64,000 nt of DNA. Source: Magnaporthiopsis rhizophila (lineage: Eukaryota > Ascomycota > Sordariomycetes > Magnaporthales > Magnaporthaceae). Where the stretch lies: the NCBI GenBank assembly GCA_003049465.1, contig PYSS01000087.1, positions 109,491 through 173,490 on the forward strand, written 5' to 3'. The notes beneath the pieces were generated by a model. The model was not told where the DNA came from, ran no database searches, and saw only the letters and a program-made list of their open reading frames with translations. The translations under genes were made by a program, and so were the position numbers. Below are positions 11,746-23,173 of the stretch, one piece after another; the first letter of the stretch is position 1; each line of letters opens with the position of its first letter.

Positions 11746-12402
11746 TCCGCTGCCGGGCCTGGGCGAACCCGGTCGTCTGGGAGAACTCGCATGGCGCCTC
11801 GGTCACCACACACCCCGAAGCCCGCCGCGGTCTGCTCTTCGGCAACGGCCTGGGGGGTCGCACCGAGGACGGCCTCGCGCTGATGCGGGCCATCCGGCCC
11901 GACTGCGTCACGTTCTCCTGGCGGCTGGATAGTGTCGACTACCTGCTGCCCAGCCCGCTGGACCTGTTTGCGACGGCGCGGTCCCGCGGTTTTAACTCGC
12001 CGCTTGCGAATAGGCCATAAATATATACTGCCCGTGCTTACGCGCCGCTACTCGGTCTTCTTCGGCTCCAACCTCGAGGCTTGGCGGGTTGACGTCGGCG
12101 ATTTCGACGAGCCCGAGCCGGGACGTCTCGTGCTCCGCCGGGCGCCGCCGCCGTTGGAGGAGGTTCCGGACAGCGGCGTGCCGGACGGGCAGGAGGATGC
12201 GGACGGGCAGGAGGATGCGGAGGTCCCCTATCCTGCGGACCTAGCCGGTGCCGCGCCCGCGCCGGGTGGCACGGGTAACGCCTATCTGGACATGGTCGAC
12301 TCGGACGCCGACACTAACGGTTCGGCGCGCCGGCTCGACGGGCTCAAGCTGCCGTCGGATTTGGAGGATAGGGATGGCGGCTGGACGTCTAAAGGCGAGT
12401 GA
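11746..12402 (+). pseudogene. Unidentified gene, probably frameshifted
   Basis: Two GC-rich frames read like protein-coding sequence. The first contains WANPVVWENSHGASVTTHPE, LLFGNGLGGRTEDGLALM and IRPDCVTFSWRLDSVDYLLP and ends at 12020. The second picks up as HKYILPVLTRRYSVFFGSN and WRVDVGDFDEPEPGRLVLRR, then an acidic tail, ending at 12402. The junction near 12000 needs a frameshift. An 18-bp perfect tandem duplication (GACGGGCAGGAGGATGCG) lies in the tail at about 12184-12219. I do not recognise the family and cannot assign a function. No convincing start codon is visible. Confidence 0.45.
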
Positions 12403-12639
12403 GCAGGGATGGGCTGGGATCTGGGGATCTTGGCGGCGATGTCGAGGCCGGCGGCGCCTCTGTCTTTATGCTATCGGATCTTTCTTTATACTCGTTCAGC
12501 CGCACGATCCCCTCTTTTCGTGGCCGGGCATAGGGTCATACGGTGCGCGATGCGTCCTGCGCTTCTTTTTTCGGATAGGTATCGAATGATCTACAGGGAT
12601 CCTCCAAATGTTCGTCCGGTCCCACGTGTCATGTCCGGT

Positions 12640-13535
12640 TGGCCATCCTGCCCGTCGACTGGTGACATCCCGACACCTCGCACGCTCCATTGTGCGGTCG
12701 CTGCAAAGGCCATCAATACCAAGGGCTACGAGATCATCCTCTTTGAGGGACTAAAGCAGATCCCGGCACAGACCTACGTTTTGACGGTGCCTGGCTTCCA
12801 TTGGTTCCGAGAGGACCGCAACCCGCCCTCGTCCACGAAGGGTGCGCGGACCTCACACGCCTGCGCGGTGGTCGGTCGGCGGGGGAGCCAAATGATTGCA
12901 GTCGGCGGCATCGATTTCGATTGGTTTGACGACTTCGTGTGGAGGCAGGACCCTTGGGGGAACGGAGTGCAGGTGTTGGACATGACCAACTTGACGTGGA
13001 GCGGGGAGCACAAACACGACGCCCCTGACTACAAGCAGCCAAGGGTCGTCAAGGATTGGTACTCGGACATCGCGTAAGTCCACCCTTCTCTCCTCTGCTG
13101 TGTCTGTCCGCAGGAGAGGAAAACAAGATGCGATGGCGCTGACAGCAGCTTATCAGAAACGCCCAAAACATCCAGTGGAACACGAACGAAACAAGAGCTC
13201 TGTTTGCAGACGCCATCGACAACCTCGCGGTAGACCCAACCCATCCGCCTCCAGTGGGCATGATCGTGGGGATCTCCATCGGTGTCCTCGCGGCGTTGGC
13301 GGTAATCGCGGTCTGTATCGTGTACTTCTGCTACTACAGACCAAGATGTCAGCGCCGCGAGCAAGAGGGCGGATACGTCCTGCCATTTGAGCTGCTGCAG
13401 CCCCAAAACCCGGTCGAGGCCGAGGCCGATCACTACGGCACGGACCCCAATGATAAAACCAGCCACAACCGGGAATGGGAGCAGGAGCTGGAGGCCTCCC
13501 AGCCGATGCTGTACATGCAGCGGGTCTCGGTGTAG
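12640..13535 (+). pseudogene. Kelch-repeat membrane protein, 5'-truncated (copy 1)
   Basis: The first exon carries kelch-type blocks: TPRTLHCAVAA with YEIILFEG, YVLTVPGFHWF, HACAVVGRRGSQMIAVGG and DPWGNGVQVLDMTNLTW, ending VVKDWYSDIA. An intron at 13074-13156 (GTAAGT, CTGAC branch, ATCAG) joins it to 13157-13535, which reads NIQWNTNETRALFADAI, one transmembrane helix (GMIVGISIGVLAALAVIAVC), a basic stop-transfer CYYRPRCQRR and a cytoplasmic tail ending RVSV. This matches the C-terminal half of fungal kelch/TM proteins. The N-terminal kelch repeats and signal peptide are missing; the 230 bp upstream in frame are not kelch-like. The splice sites are intact. A related copy follows at 14398. Confidence 0.65.
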
Positions 13536-14397
13536 CCTCGTGTTTGGTCCCACCAGCGAGGCTTCCGGCAGCCTCAGGAGCTGGAGGAGGACGGAACTCA
13601 TCCGGCGGCTGTGGGCAATTTCAGCCGAGACCTTGATTGGAAGGCGCCGGTGTAAGGCCGGCATGCTGCGTGGTCCCCTATTCACGGTTTATCTTAGGCA
13701 TTGATGGTCGGCGGTGATATTAACGATGTGCGTACCAGTAGCCTCCATCTCCCCAATCACTTTCCTGCTTTCCCTTTTCTTTCCGGCTTGGCTTTGATCT
13801 GGGTCCAGGGAGCAATGGCCGGGTAAAGAGGTTCTGCAACTCTTGACCAATGAAAGTACGAACGTCAGCGGCACCTCGCTCTGTCCTGCCCCTTTCCCGA
13901 CTATTGATCTTGTGATCTTTTTGAACCTGGGCGCTCTGGTTCGACTCTACATAGTCGCGTCGACTTCCGTAGCCAAGCTCCTTGTCCATCAGCTCCGCCG
14001 CAGCCTTGGTAGCACCTGTTCAACCGTCGGGCACTGCTGCAGGTTTACGTTAGACGGCGGCGGTCACTTTTCGTCAGCTGCAGCTTCGCCTGGTTACCGT
14101 TCACACTTCTCCCAGCCCCTCCTCCCTTGATTGCCTCGGATTTATGCACCTGTCATCTGATACTGTGGGCTACCATGATTCCAAGATCTCGATGGGCTGT
14201 CACAGTATGAGCAGTAGGTTTGTTATCCGGCCAGCGTATCGAAGCTGCAGCATGCCAGTGCATGTCTTCAGCCAGAAGCTGCTGCCAGCAACCAGAAATG
14301 CACACTTGGACATTGCCTCTCAACAAGCCCTGGACAGCGGGCGGCATGGAGATGTCCGCATCCAAAATGCGGGCTTCAAAGGAGTAATCGGCATCTC
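13536..14397. other. Spacer between kelch copies
   Basis: There is no clear gene. Short ORFs lack motifs. Confidence 0.4.
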
Positions 14398-15440
14398 GAT
14401 GTGGCTGAGTCTAGACGGCAAAAGCGTCCACACCTGGGGAGGCAAATACTTGCCCGCAATTCACGAGTTCGCCGCCGAGCTACGTTTGCGAACCTCGCAC
14501 AGTAGACAATCGAGACTGGTAGTGCCCAGGGCGACTGGAGGCGTCTTCAAACGTTCCGGCCAGGACGCTTATACTGCCGGTTCCTGCCTTCTAATGGTTC
14601 GAGATCCCCCAAGACGCAAGGATGGCGTCCATATTCTCAAGAAAGGAACATGTCTGTGCCGTGGTAGGGGTCGGGGGACGGCAGATGCTTGCCGTGGATG
14701 GGAAGAGCATCCAAGATCATCAGAATCAATACCCCTGGAGCAAAGGATTGCGGATGTTGGATATGACGGACTTGGTATGGGCGTATGACACGACCGATAC
14801 GTACCCGATGCGCCCTAGTACCGACAGTCTCGAGGTGTCAGCGACTGGTACTCAAACATTTCATAAGAGAGCGCCTCCTCCTGGCAGATGCCGTGTCTGT
14901 TAACCATGGCCATATGACAAACCAATCGCATCAGAACAAGACTTGTGCACTGATGAACCCGTCAATGACGTACAGGAACATTAAAAGCGTAGCCTGGGAC
15001 CAAAAGACCAAGGCCACCTTCGCAGACGCCGTTGATAGCATCACTTCCGCGCCGCCGCAGCCTGTTGAACCGCCCACGCCCCCAACCACCGCCACCGTCA
15101 TCCAACCCGCCAGCCGGAACACCCTTGGGACCATCGCCGGCGCCACCTGGGCGTCACCGCCGCCAGCGGCGCCATCGCGGCCGCCGCCTCCTGTTTTTGT
15201 CGTTGTAAGAGAAGACAGATTTAGGGCACCTACGGCATGGAATTGGATACAAGGAGCAAAGCAGGGAGCTGGTGAAGCGGACAAAGCCACAGAGGGAACC
15301 GACTGCTGTAGAAACCATGACCGTTTCGCCCTAGAGTCCCGAACTCAGCTTGAGACTGCCGCATGAGCTGGAGAGCGGTAACCAGAATGGGGAGCTGAAG
15401 GGCGGATATCTCGCCGTCCTGGACGCGCCAGCCTGGTGGG
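14398..15440 (+). pseudogene. Kelch-repeat membrane protein, decayed (copy 2)
   Basis: This copy has the same order as copy 1: VHTWGGKYLPAIHEFA, HVCAVVGVGGRQMLAVDG, PWSKGLRMLDMTDLVW, then after a frameshift VSDWYSNIS. Next comes the position of the copy 1 intron, where the donor GTAAG is replaced by ATAAG; the acceptor (ACGTACAG) is kept. Downstream, NIKSVAWDQKTKATFADAVD matches copy 1. The membrane helix exists only in another frame (GVTAASGAIAAAASCFC, then RCKRRQ), so a further indel lies near 15150. A tail in frame with PELSLRLPHELESG may follow. Two frameshifts and a dead donor make this a pseudogene. It lies in tandem with copy 1. Confidence 0.65.
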
Positions 15441-15609
15441 AGTTTGGGTACAGGACGCCTCGGGGCGGTTGGTCGGTATTGGAAGGGAGTAATTGTGCCA
15501 GACGATTTGTCAATAACTGTTTACGCTCGCTCTCTCCACGATCCCTTTTGGAGAGAACTCTGTTTGATCACCCTTAACTCCACCAAGGGCAATGGCATGT
15601 CTTTTCTTA

Positions 15610-15612
<3 letters not shown>

Positions 15613-15655
<43 letters not shown>

Positions 15656-15656
15656 N

Positions 15657-15704
<48 letters not shown>
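15613..15704. repeat. Poly(T) tract with an N
   Basis: Ninety-two positions are all T except one N at 15656. The N suggests that the length is unresolved or that the tract marks an assembly join. Confidence 0.9.
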
Positions 15705-15706
<2 letters not shown>

Positions 15707-17772
15707 TGAAGTAGCTTCTGGGTATTATGGGCGCTAGATAGTACCTTGATCTGCATTGTGCCTGTTTTCCTGTGTGCGCGTTTTGTCTTTTTCTTTGCTG
15801 CTGGGTTATGTTCTGGTGTTTGGATCGTGTGGTCTCAAAGTGTCAAGCAACCATATTCCAGTTGCCCGTGATCAAAAGCGGGAGAGAGTCGTCTTTTATG
15901 CCCGCCCACGCCCGCCAAGGCCGCGCTGGGTGGCATACGAACTTTGAGCATCATGATCTCTCAGGAGGCGTCTTCGCGTATCGACCTCTCTCTCTCATCT
16001 GGGCGCAATTCCCAAACGCGTTAGCTCTCCGCCGAAGCAGAAAGAACTACCGCAAAGTATCTTGGACGACGTCACCCGCACCGGCTCCATATCCCCCAAA
16101 CTGAAGCTGAGTGGATGCCAGCACCGACGCGCTGTACTAGCGTTCTGTCCCCAGCCTGCCCTCGGATGTAATGGGAGCCAGTTTCGGCGATGATATGCAC
16201 TTTACGTGAGAAAGCTGGCTGTTACGAGAACGCCAAGCTCCGAGGGGCTGAGCAGTGATGCAATGGGCGGAGCTGTCGATGGCCAACCCGTGGCTGGTGC
16301 AGTCACCCATTTCTCGTATATGCAGGGTAGCATTTCTCTCAGGTCCAATACCCATGGTTCTAAGTGCACTGATAAAACCTCCTCTACCATCCCAGCACGA
16401 TTCCCTCCCACCTTGGCATCTAAACCCGCTCGTGTTGTGGTCTCCCCATATCACGCACGTATTAACATGCGGGCGCCCCGTACGCAAGCATCCCTGTCAC
16501 CACCGTTTACCGTGGTTCCCTTCGTGTCGAATCCGACGCTGAAGCCGTTTGGATCTCCGCTGCTCCGTCTCCAGGCCTTGGCGGTGCCGCAGCTGGGATG
16601 GCTCGCGTTTCGCAGCGCCGTCTGTGGGTCCTTGATGCGTCGATCCGAGCCGGGCGCGCGCCAGGGCAGTTGTGGACTCGGCAGGACGATGGGGGTATAG
16701 TAGCACAGGATCTGTGGCAGGGTCGTCGACTGGGCCGGAGAATTGGGGCCATCTTGGCAGACGGGCGTGCTGGAACTGTTGGCCCGAGGCTGCCTTGGAC
16801 TGCCACTCGTGGGCCCGTGGTTGGCAGCAGACGGCCGCAGCAAGACCACCAAGGCACAGTCACAGAGGCTGGCCGCTGAGGCTACTTGCTGCCGAACACT
16901 CGTGGGGCATGTTCGAACTGGTGAGCAGACGGGTGGAGGCCTGGCGATGCCGAGTGTCCCGAGACGGCTACGGAGGTTTGGTCGTAGGGGCTTCTTGGCG
17001 TCGCGCCATGTGGGGCGTGTTCAACTAGTGCCGCCCCGTGGACGGGGAGCGTTTGTTCGCCGGGGATTTGCAGACGCTTGGAGCCGGTGCGGTACTAGAC
17101 GGCTGGATTTTGTCGTGCTGATCGGAGGCAGGCGGCGGTCCGGCGTTTAGGTCGAAGGATTAACGCAATGGGTCCTGGGGGGTTGGCTGTTGCGCGGTCA
17201 ATTGAAGGAATCGATGGTGGCATAGCCTGGGAGGTACGGCGGACATGCGCTGGACTGGCTGTGACATACCGTTCTGCAAGCTCCGTGCATCGGCTTCCAG
17301 TCTGCATGTGACGCATGGTAATGGTCGCCATCGGAACTGTTGTCGAGGCCACTCTTCGAAGGCAGCCATCAAGGTGTGTGATGGTCGCTTGAATTGGAGC
17401 AGGCGTCTTGCGCGAAAGGACTGCTGGAGCTTGGACTGCGGTGGAGGGTGGAGGATGTCGTCAGTGCTGGCTGGGCTAGCGGGGCAGTGGGGCAGCAGAG
17501 CCTCAATGCGCACTGGTGGAGTGCCGTGCAGGCGCAATGCGACGAAACGCAACGAGCGCAGCCAAGAGGGACCTGAGAGGCGAGGTTTTTGACATTTATA
17601 GCTTGTTGACGACTTTACAGGTGTTGTAGTTTTGGGTATGCTCGTCGTAATACCGAGCGGCTACAGCGCCTGTTATGCGGCGTGGCTGATCCTGTTTTCG
17701 GGGCTGAAGGACGCGATTCTTGCCCAATTATGTGAAGTTGATGACGCTAATTGGGCGCTTGACTTTATTTAT
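15705..17772. other. About 2 kb without recognised gene
   Basis: Many overlapping ORFs occur on both strands (longest about 160 codons near 16206-16700, plus strand). None shows a domain, signal peptide or consistent intron structure. It could hold decayed sequence, but nothing can be named. Confidence 0.4.
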
Positions 17773-18993
17773 CTACAGTTTCCCTTTCCCTTCACATTCT
17801 CTCCCCCCAGTCTTGTGGAGGTTGATGCTGGCAGGCGTTGACACCGTTCTGGACTTCCCGTTCCCAGCTGACCCCTCCCAGCTGTGTTTTCCATACCCAG
17901 GCTTCCTGAACCTCCAGTCCGAACGTGCATAGTTCATGCAGCCGGGCGAGTCGCACCACGTGATGTTCCGGAAGACGGCGTCGTTGGTGATGCCGCCGCC
18001 GTACGAGTCGGGGTCGAGCGCGACGCACCACTCGTACATCCAGGAGTCGAAGTTGCGAGAAATGAGGAAGCGCGAACCCCACCGGACTTTGATGCATGTG
18101 ACATCGTGGGTTGAGCAGGGGCAACGGTGGAGAATTACATTCCTGCTCAATGTTTCCTGAGGAGCAGATGTACAAGACCAGGTTATGTGATAATCGGCGA
18201 ATGGCGTCTCCGTGCAGTTGCCTCGCCACGCGGGGGTACCACCAGGAAGAAGCTGTGAGCCTTCGTATTCGACGCACCCGCATTTCCCCGTGTCGATAGA
18301 CTGCAGCTCGGGGAGGTCGCCCGGAGTCCTGGGAGGCACGATATATTTGCCCACCTTCTGGCGCATTTTCGCGAACCGGTCTCGGAGATGCTGTGCCGTC
18401 GGCTTCCGACCCGACGGTACTCGTATGTTGGTTTCCCAGCCCCAGTCGAGGAATTTCCCGCCTTCAGTGTATGCTGTTTCCAGCACCTTTGGACTGGAGC
18501 CGCAGCCAAGGGTCCTATGGCTTGGATGCCTACATGACGCTATAATCCTGTGAACCATAGGGGCGTCTCCAGACGGCGGCGTTATCCGTCCGATCCGGGG
18601 ACATAGCTCCTGGAGGGTAACGGTCTTGTGCGCGCAAATTCGCAGCACGCCTTCGTGGGCGATGCACACCCTTGCGCCCTGCCTCTTGGTCCGCTGAGCC
18701 GGTGAGAAGAGCCAGGCTTGGTGCTCCAAACCGCACCCCTCGCGGTAAAGGTAGGTATCGAAGGCGGCGGCGATCCTTGCTTCAAAATCAGGTCGAGCGG
18801 CCGCGGAAACACAACCGTTGCAAAGATTCGGTAATCTCCTGTGAATGCTCGCGAGGGACTCGTCGTGTGCTGGTGCCGGATGCAGTGTGGTCGTGGAAGT
18901 GGTTGCGACATGCTCTGGCTGGCCTTTGACTGCCTTGTTGTACGACGGGGGGCTTCCATCCTCCGCGGTGCTGTGTGCTTTGTTGGTTTCCAT
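17773..18993 (-). CDS. Hypothetical cysteine-rich protein, 406 aa
   Basis: A single uninterrupted frame of 406 codons. The N-terminus carries a PPSYNKAV motif of the PPxY type, which in other proteins binds WW or arrestin-like domains. About 20 cysteines and histidines follow in clusters such as LCNGCVSAA, ICAHKTVTLQELCPRIG, IASCRHPSHRTLGCGSSP, TGKCGCVEYEG and HRCPCSTHDVTC, which could bind metal or form disulfides. There is no signal peptide or membrane helix, so an intracellular zinc-binding role is more likely. On the minus strand a TATATA box lies about 30-40 bp upstream of the ATG (near 19026). The family is not one I can name. The C-terminal 30 residues are low-complexity and could hide an unrecognised intron. 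Confidence 0.65.
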   Translation of the reverse strand: METNKAHSTAEDGSPPSYNKAVKGQPEHVATTSTTTLHPAPAHDESLASIHRRLPNLCNGCVSAAARPDFEARIAAAFDTYLYREGCGLEHQAWLFSPAQRTKRQGARVCIAHEGVLRICAHKTVTLQELCPRIGRITPPSGDAPMVHRIIASCRHPSHRTLGCGSSPKVLETAYTEGGKFLDWGWETNIRVPSGRKPTAQHLRDRFAKMRQKVGKYIVPPRTPGDLPELQSIDTGKCGCVEYEGSQLLPGGTPAWRGNCTETPFADYHITWSCTSAPQETLSRNVILHRCPCSTHDVTCIKVRWGSRFLISRNFDSWMYEWCVALDPDSYGGGITNDAVFRNITWCDSPGCMNYARSDWRFRKPGYGKHSWEGSAGNGKSRTVSTPASINLHKTGGRECEGKGKL

Positions 18994-20207
18994 CTTGCTT
19001 AATAGGGGATTGTCCGTACACTGTAGTATATAGGCGTGGGGGGATTGGAGCAGACGGGCGTGAGGGAGAACAAAGTGGGCGGGAGTTATAAGTTAACAGT
19101 CCCATCCTTTCTCCGGGTCAGCGGAACGCAGTGGAGATATGGGCGTGAAAGTCTTCTGGTCAGGCGAGGCGGTCCAAACTCAAAGGCAAACTCTACTCGC
19201 TGTCTGCGGGAGCTGCAAGGCTTTGTAAATCCCATGCGCCACACAGCCAAAAGCTAAGCCCCGCATCAGCCAGTGGTTGACGAATATCCTTGGGGCCTCG
19301 CGGGTGACACGTCTTTGGCGGACACTAGTATCGTCGGCTGGCTCGGCTTCCTCGGCCGAGGTCCCGGCGGCGTCCGTCGGCGGGTCCAAGTAGCTACGGC
19401 ACAGGTTGGGCCATGTAGTGGCACCGGAATTGTCGTCGGCGATCGGCGCCCAGTGTGCAGTAAAGCGTCGCACAAGCGTCGGATGCTAGTGGGCGCAGCC
19501 GTAATTTCCGGTGGGCCCCCGAGTCTATACCGCGGTCCGGTCCTCTAAGATCCTTGCCCCTGAGTTTTGCTGGCATCTGATTAACTGGATGTCATCTCGT
19601 ACGCCGGCAATGTCCACGTCAAAAGCACTTGCGAGACTGGAGGGGGCAGATGAGGCATTGCCAACATACCTCGGTTGCGTGGATGCGCGTCACACAGACG
19701 CACGACGGTCTACAAGGAGCTGGTGTGTGCTGGGTAGCCAGCGATTGGGATCGGGGGTGCAACCGGGGCAACAAAGACGGCCCGCGAAGGCAGATACTCT
19801 TCTCCATGGGAAAAGAGCGCCTGGCTGCAGAAAGATGCGAGAGAACGAGGTGCGCAGCAAAGAATCGGGCGTACTGCCAACCACATACAGCACACCGAAC
19901 ACACGGAACACGCGTACCTCGAGCTGGTATGATGGGCTGCATCTCCGCGAGTCCGGTGGAGTCGGTGATTCGAGGTTGGACGAGTTCGATCGAGGTGTCT
20001 ATTGCGATCTCAAGTCGTGCGTTTCTGCGTTAGCTCTGGCCACCTTGATTGTGACCAGGTTTCCAGATGGCTCCACGAGGAGGTGCAGAATCCGGCTTCG
20101 CCATCCCTTCCCTCCCCTCCTTCCCTCAGGGAACCCTCTAACGTTGGCGGGTAAAAATGTTGTAGCAAAAATGGCAGAGCAAAAACAAACGAGAGCGAGC
20201 ACCAAAG
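18994..20207. other. No gene recognised
   Basis: Overlapping short ORFs only. The long plus-strand frame from 19511 runs into the A/G microsatellite and shows no domain. Confidence 0.4.
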
Positions 20208-20302
20208 AAAAAAAAAGAAAAAAGAAAAAAGAAAAAAGAAAAAAGAAAAAAGAAAAAAGAAAAAAGAAAAAAGAAAAAAGAAAAAAGAAAAAAGAAAAAG
20301 AA
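20208..20302. repeat. (A6G)n microsatellite
   Basis: About a dozen near-perfect tandem copies of the 7-mer AAAAAAG. Confidence 0.9.
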
Positions 20303-20435
20303 AAGCAAGAACCCCAAAGCAAACAGCGGCCTGCCAACTCCATCTCGCTCCCTGGAGCCATCATCCTCCTCATGGAGTCACCACCCTCGCGAGTGATGCG
20401 AGGCTTGGCCACATGCCCCGGCACCCCACTCCCTA

Positions 20436-20744
20436 TTGTCCGCGCCCAGAGCCGCGGCCCAAACGCGACCGATGCCGCTCCAAAAGCGCCCGCTGCAGAG
20501 GATGAAGACGAGGCGGAACACGAACGCGGCGATGAGCCCCAAAATGGTTGCGACGGCGTCGCAGGTTCACTCGGCGGCACTCCGGGGCGGGGAGTCGGGG
20601 CGGCGCCGCCACTGCCACCATCTCCAAAAACCAATCGGCGATTGGCTTCCCGAACCAGATCTGGGTGGCCACGGCGCCCCAGACCGCCCCGAAGACCGAG
20701 GCCACAATGGCCATGATGCCAAACGAGGGCCAATCCTCGAACAT
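20436..20744 (-). CDS. Possible small membrane protein
   Basis: The ORF starts MFEDWPSFGIMAIVASVFGA and continues VWGAVATQIWFGKPIADWF, a convincing hydrophobic helix. After about residue 43 the frame becomes arginine-rich and unnatural. Another frame then reads DAVATILGLIAAFVFRLVF and ILCSGRFWSGIGRVW, a second helix. Either a small intron whose borders I cannot find or a frameshift separates the two. The family is unknown. Confidence 0.35.
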
Positions 20745-22394
20745 GGTCGAGGCGAGAGTGCGCGCGAGCGCAAGCGGTGGTATGTGTGTGTGCTGTTGTT
20801 GTTAGTGGTTAGCAGTACGCGGATTTTTTGCGCCAAAGCAGAGCATCGCGGGAAGGACGCCGTAGAAGAAGCGCGGCAAATTGGTCCTACACCGAGTGGA
20901 GAGAGTCCTAACTTGCCTTATCCTGTCCTATCTCCTTTCCTTTTTTTTCCTAATTCTTTTCTCGTTTTTATACCTATTCCCTTTTTATTTCCTTTTCCTA
21001 TTCTCTAATTAACCAAGCCGGAGGAATGAAAAAGCCACCCACAGACGCCTGCAGCCTGGCACTATCACTATGTTCCCCGTAAGCCTGCCATTGTGGCTCC
21101 TGCTCTGCTACTCCACGCCCCAGCACTTCCGGTTCCTGCTGCACCAGCTCATGTACGATCCGCGCAAGCAGCCTACCAGCGGTGGCAGCCCACGCCGGGC
21201 GGGCCCAGGTTCGGGCGCGCGTCCTGGGCAACTCCCAGCCATCACATGGACCAGCTTCCTAGGTTGCCGCTTCCCAGTACCCGCCGACTGGCCGGCATCA
21301 ACGGGAGCCGCGCGAGACGGCAGCGAGACCGAGTTCCACTCGGCAAACGCCCTTCCGGGCTCGAGCAGGCGCCAGCAGCGGGACGACAGCCGGTGGGCGT
21401 CGCGGCAGGCGGACGAGCAGCGGGCGGCAGGCATCGAACCTGGGCGCCGCAGCGGCGACACGGCGGACTGCGCAAGTGTTCTCGAGCCAGGATCCCGACA
21501 CCGGCGCCCTTTGCAGGTGCCTCGCGTGAGTAACCGCGGCCGTGAGCTCGGCATCCACGTGCGCAGCGACACCAACGAGAGCAGCAGACGGGATATCGAT
21601 GCCTACATGAGCGCCTCCACTGACAGGCCATAAGCAGATGGCCTTCGGGAGGTTCGGGCCGTGCCGACAGCCATCTGCGTGCGTACACCCGAGTCCGGTG
21701 CCGAAGAGGCTTCGCTCGCGCGCGGCTTCGGCCGCCACTCGGAGCGGACGGCCGGTGCCGAGCCAGCATCTCCAACCGCCGATCTCGGGGAATTTCCGCG
21801 ACGTGGTAGAGAGGCAGAGGCCGGGCGGTGGACTCGGGGTGGATACAGGATCGAGTCGGAGGTCAAGGCCACCGGACGCATCCGGGACGCAGTCGGGAGG
21901 TTAGTATTGCCCGACGCCACCACTCACCCGCCAAGGAGACGTGATAGCACGCTGCGACTAGTCCACCGCTCCCTCATGCATTGCTGACGACAAACTGGCA
22001 CGGACGAGCTTCTTCCAGCCGGCCAGGGTCGGCGGCGCGTGTCTTGCCAGTGAAGCCGTGGCACAGCACTTCAGGAAGTCACCTAGAAGCCAGACCGTCT
22101 TGACTCGTGGCCCGTGTTCACCAGGCGGATGCCAACTCGACGGCGGTCGATCCCGGCGGCGAGAGACGTGTGGTGAGGGGCCACCCAGGCTCAGGCTTTA
22201 TTTATAAAAATTCCAACAATTCAACACCCTGTTTAATCGCTCTCTATCGATTCCATAATTTCGCCCCCTGGATTGTCACCTTCGCCATACCCCTCATCCG
22301 CGTAGGTACCACTTGCGCGATCCGTCAGCGTCGTTCTCTCACGATTCCCCACGAGCAAAAGCCGGGCATGACAGCTCAACATGTGATTTCCCAC
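20745..22394. other. No gene recognised
   Basis: GC-rich overlapping ORFs at 21070-21987 (plus) look partly like coding sequence but give no motif on either strand. 22200-22390 is unremarkable. Confidence 0.35.
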
Positions 22395-22676
22395 TTACTC
22401 CTGCCACGGAATCTTGGGCACCCGCCACAGGTCCTCCTTCCGGATCCAAACTGGATTTGATTCGCTGGTCCAAGGCTGCATGGGTGTGTTTTGGCTTCCA
22501 TCGGTATTCGAGGTCGGCCTGAGGTGGAACTTTGCGATCCTGACTGCGATCCGTCTTGCGTCTCTGAAATCTTCGTTTTTGGAAACAATGCCTTGGATCT
22601 CGATCTTGTCGCCTGAGCCGTCGGGGTCGCCGATCGTGGCGCCGACGGGATCGCCGACCTGAAAAGCTTGCGACAT
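22395..22676 (-). CDS. Short paralogous family protein A, 93 aa
   Basis: A small single-exon gene. The sequence starts MSQAFQVGDPVGATIGD and contains KIEIQGIVSKNEDF, RRIAVRIAKFHLRPT and NPVWIRKEDLWRVPKIPW. It aligns along its length with the genes at 23174-23638 and 27836-28333: [F/Y]xxGDxV, then YEI/F-xG-V with an acidic loop, then a hydrophobic strand, then RPT/KPT or KPA, then a W and xxRxxL/VWRVP. The alternation of short hydrophobic strands and the GD turn suggests a small beta-barrel (SH3/Tudor-like), by inference only. A TATTTAAA box lies about 90 bp upstream on the minus strand. Function unknown. Confidence 0.6.
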   Translation of the reverse strand: MSQAFQVGDPVGATIGDPDGSGDKIEIQGIVSKNEDFRDARRIAVRIAKFHLRPTSNTDGSQNTPMQPWTSESNPVWIRKEDLWRVPKIPWQE

Positions 22677-22761
22677 TTTTTCGGAGTTGGGGGAGTCGAA
22701 CCTCTACGTGTGGGGTTGGCACTGCTCTTACTGGTGCTGGTCTTGAGGAAGCTCGGCGATC

Positions 22762-22769
22762 TTTAAATA
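22762..22769 (-). promoter_or_regulatory. TATA-like box of family gene A
   Basis: TATTTAAA on the minus strand lies about 86 bp before the ATG at 22676. Confidence 0.35.
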
Positions 22770-23173
22770 GCCACGGGAGAGGGGAACGGGTGAGCGTGCT
22801 GGCAGGTGGTGCGGGTATTCCAGGTGTTGAATCAAGGAGTGACGCTCTTGTATCCAATGAGAAAGTAGACAAGGCGGTGCAGTAGAAGCCGATGGATAAG
22901 TTACTTCGTTGGTCTTTGCCTATGTCCCTATTATTCCCTTCTGATATCTGCTAGATCACATGGCATCTGCCGCCTTTCACCATGGCACAAGACAGCCTTG
23001 AATAATCCTAAATTGCTTGTGAGTGATTTCATTCCCCTTTTCATCCTGACTTCGCCTAGTGACTGACTCTGCCCTTTTCTACGGTTACCAATCACCTGGT
23101 GCTGGCTTCGAGAACCACCGTGAACCAACTAGGTCCTGTGTCTAGCGTCTTGTATGTGTTGGAGCAGCGTACC

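Noticed and set aside
13925..13950. B-box-like GGTTCGACTCT suggesting a tRNA
   Set aside because: No matching T-stem, A-box or acceptor stem nearby.
20205..20310. Long lysine-rich coding stretch
   Set aside because: Translation of the (A6G)n microsatellite.
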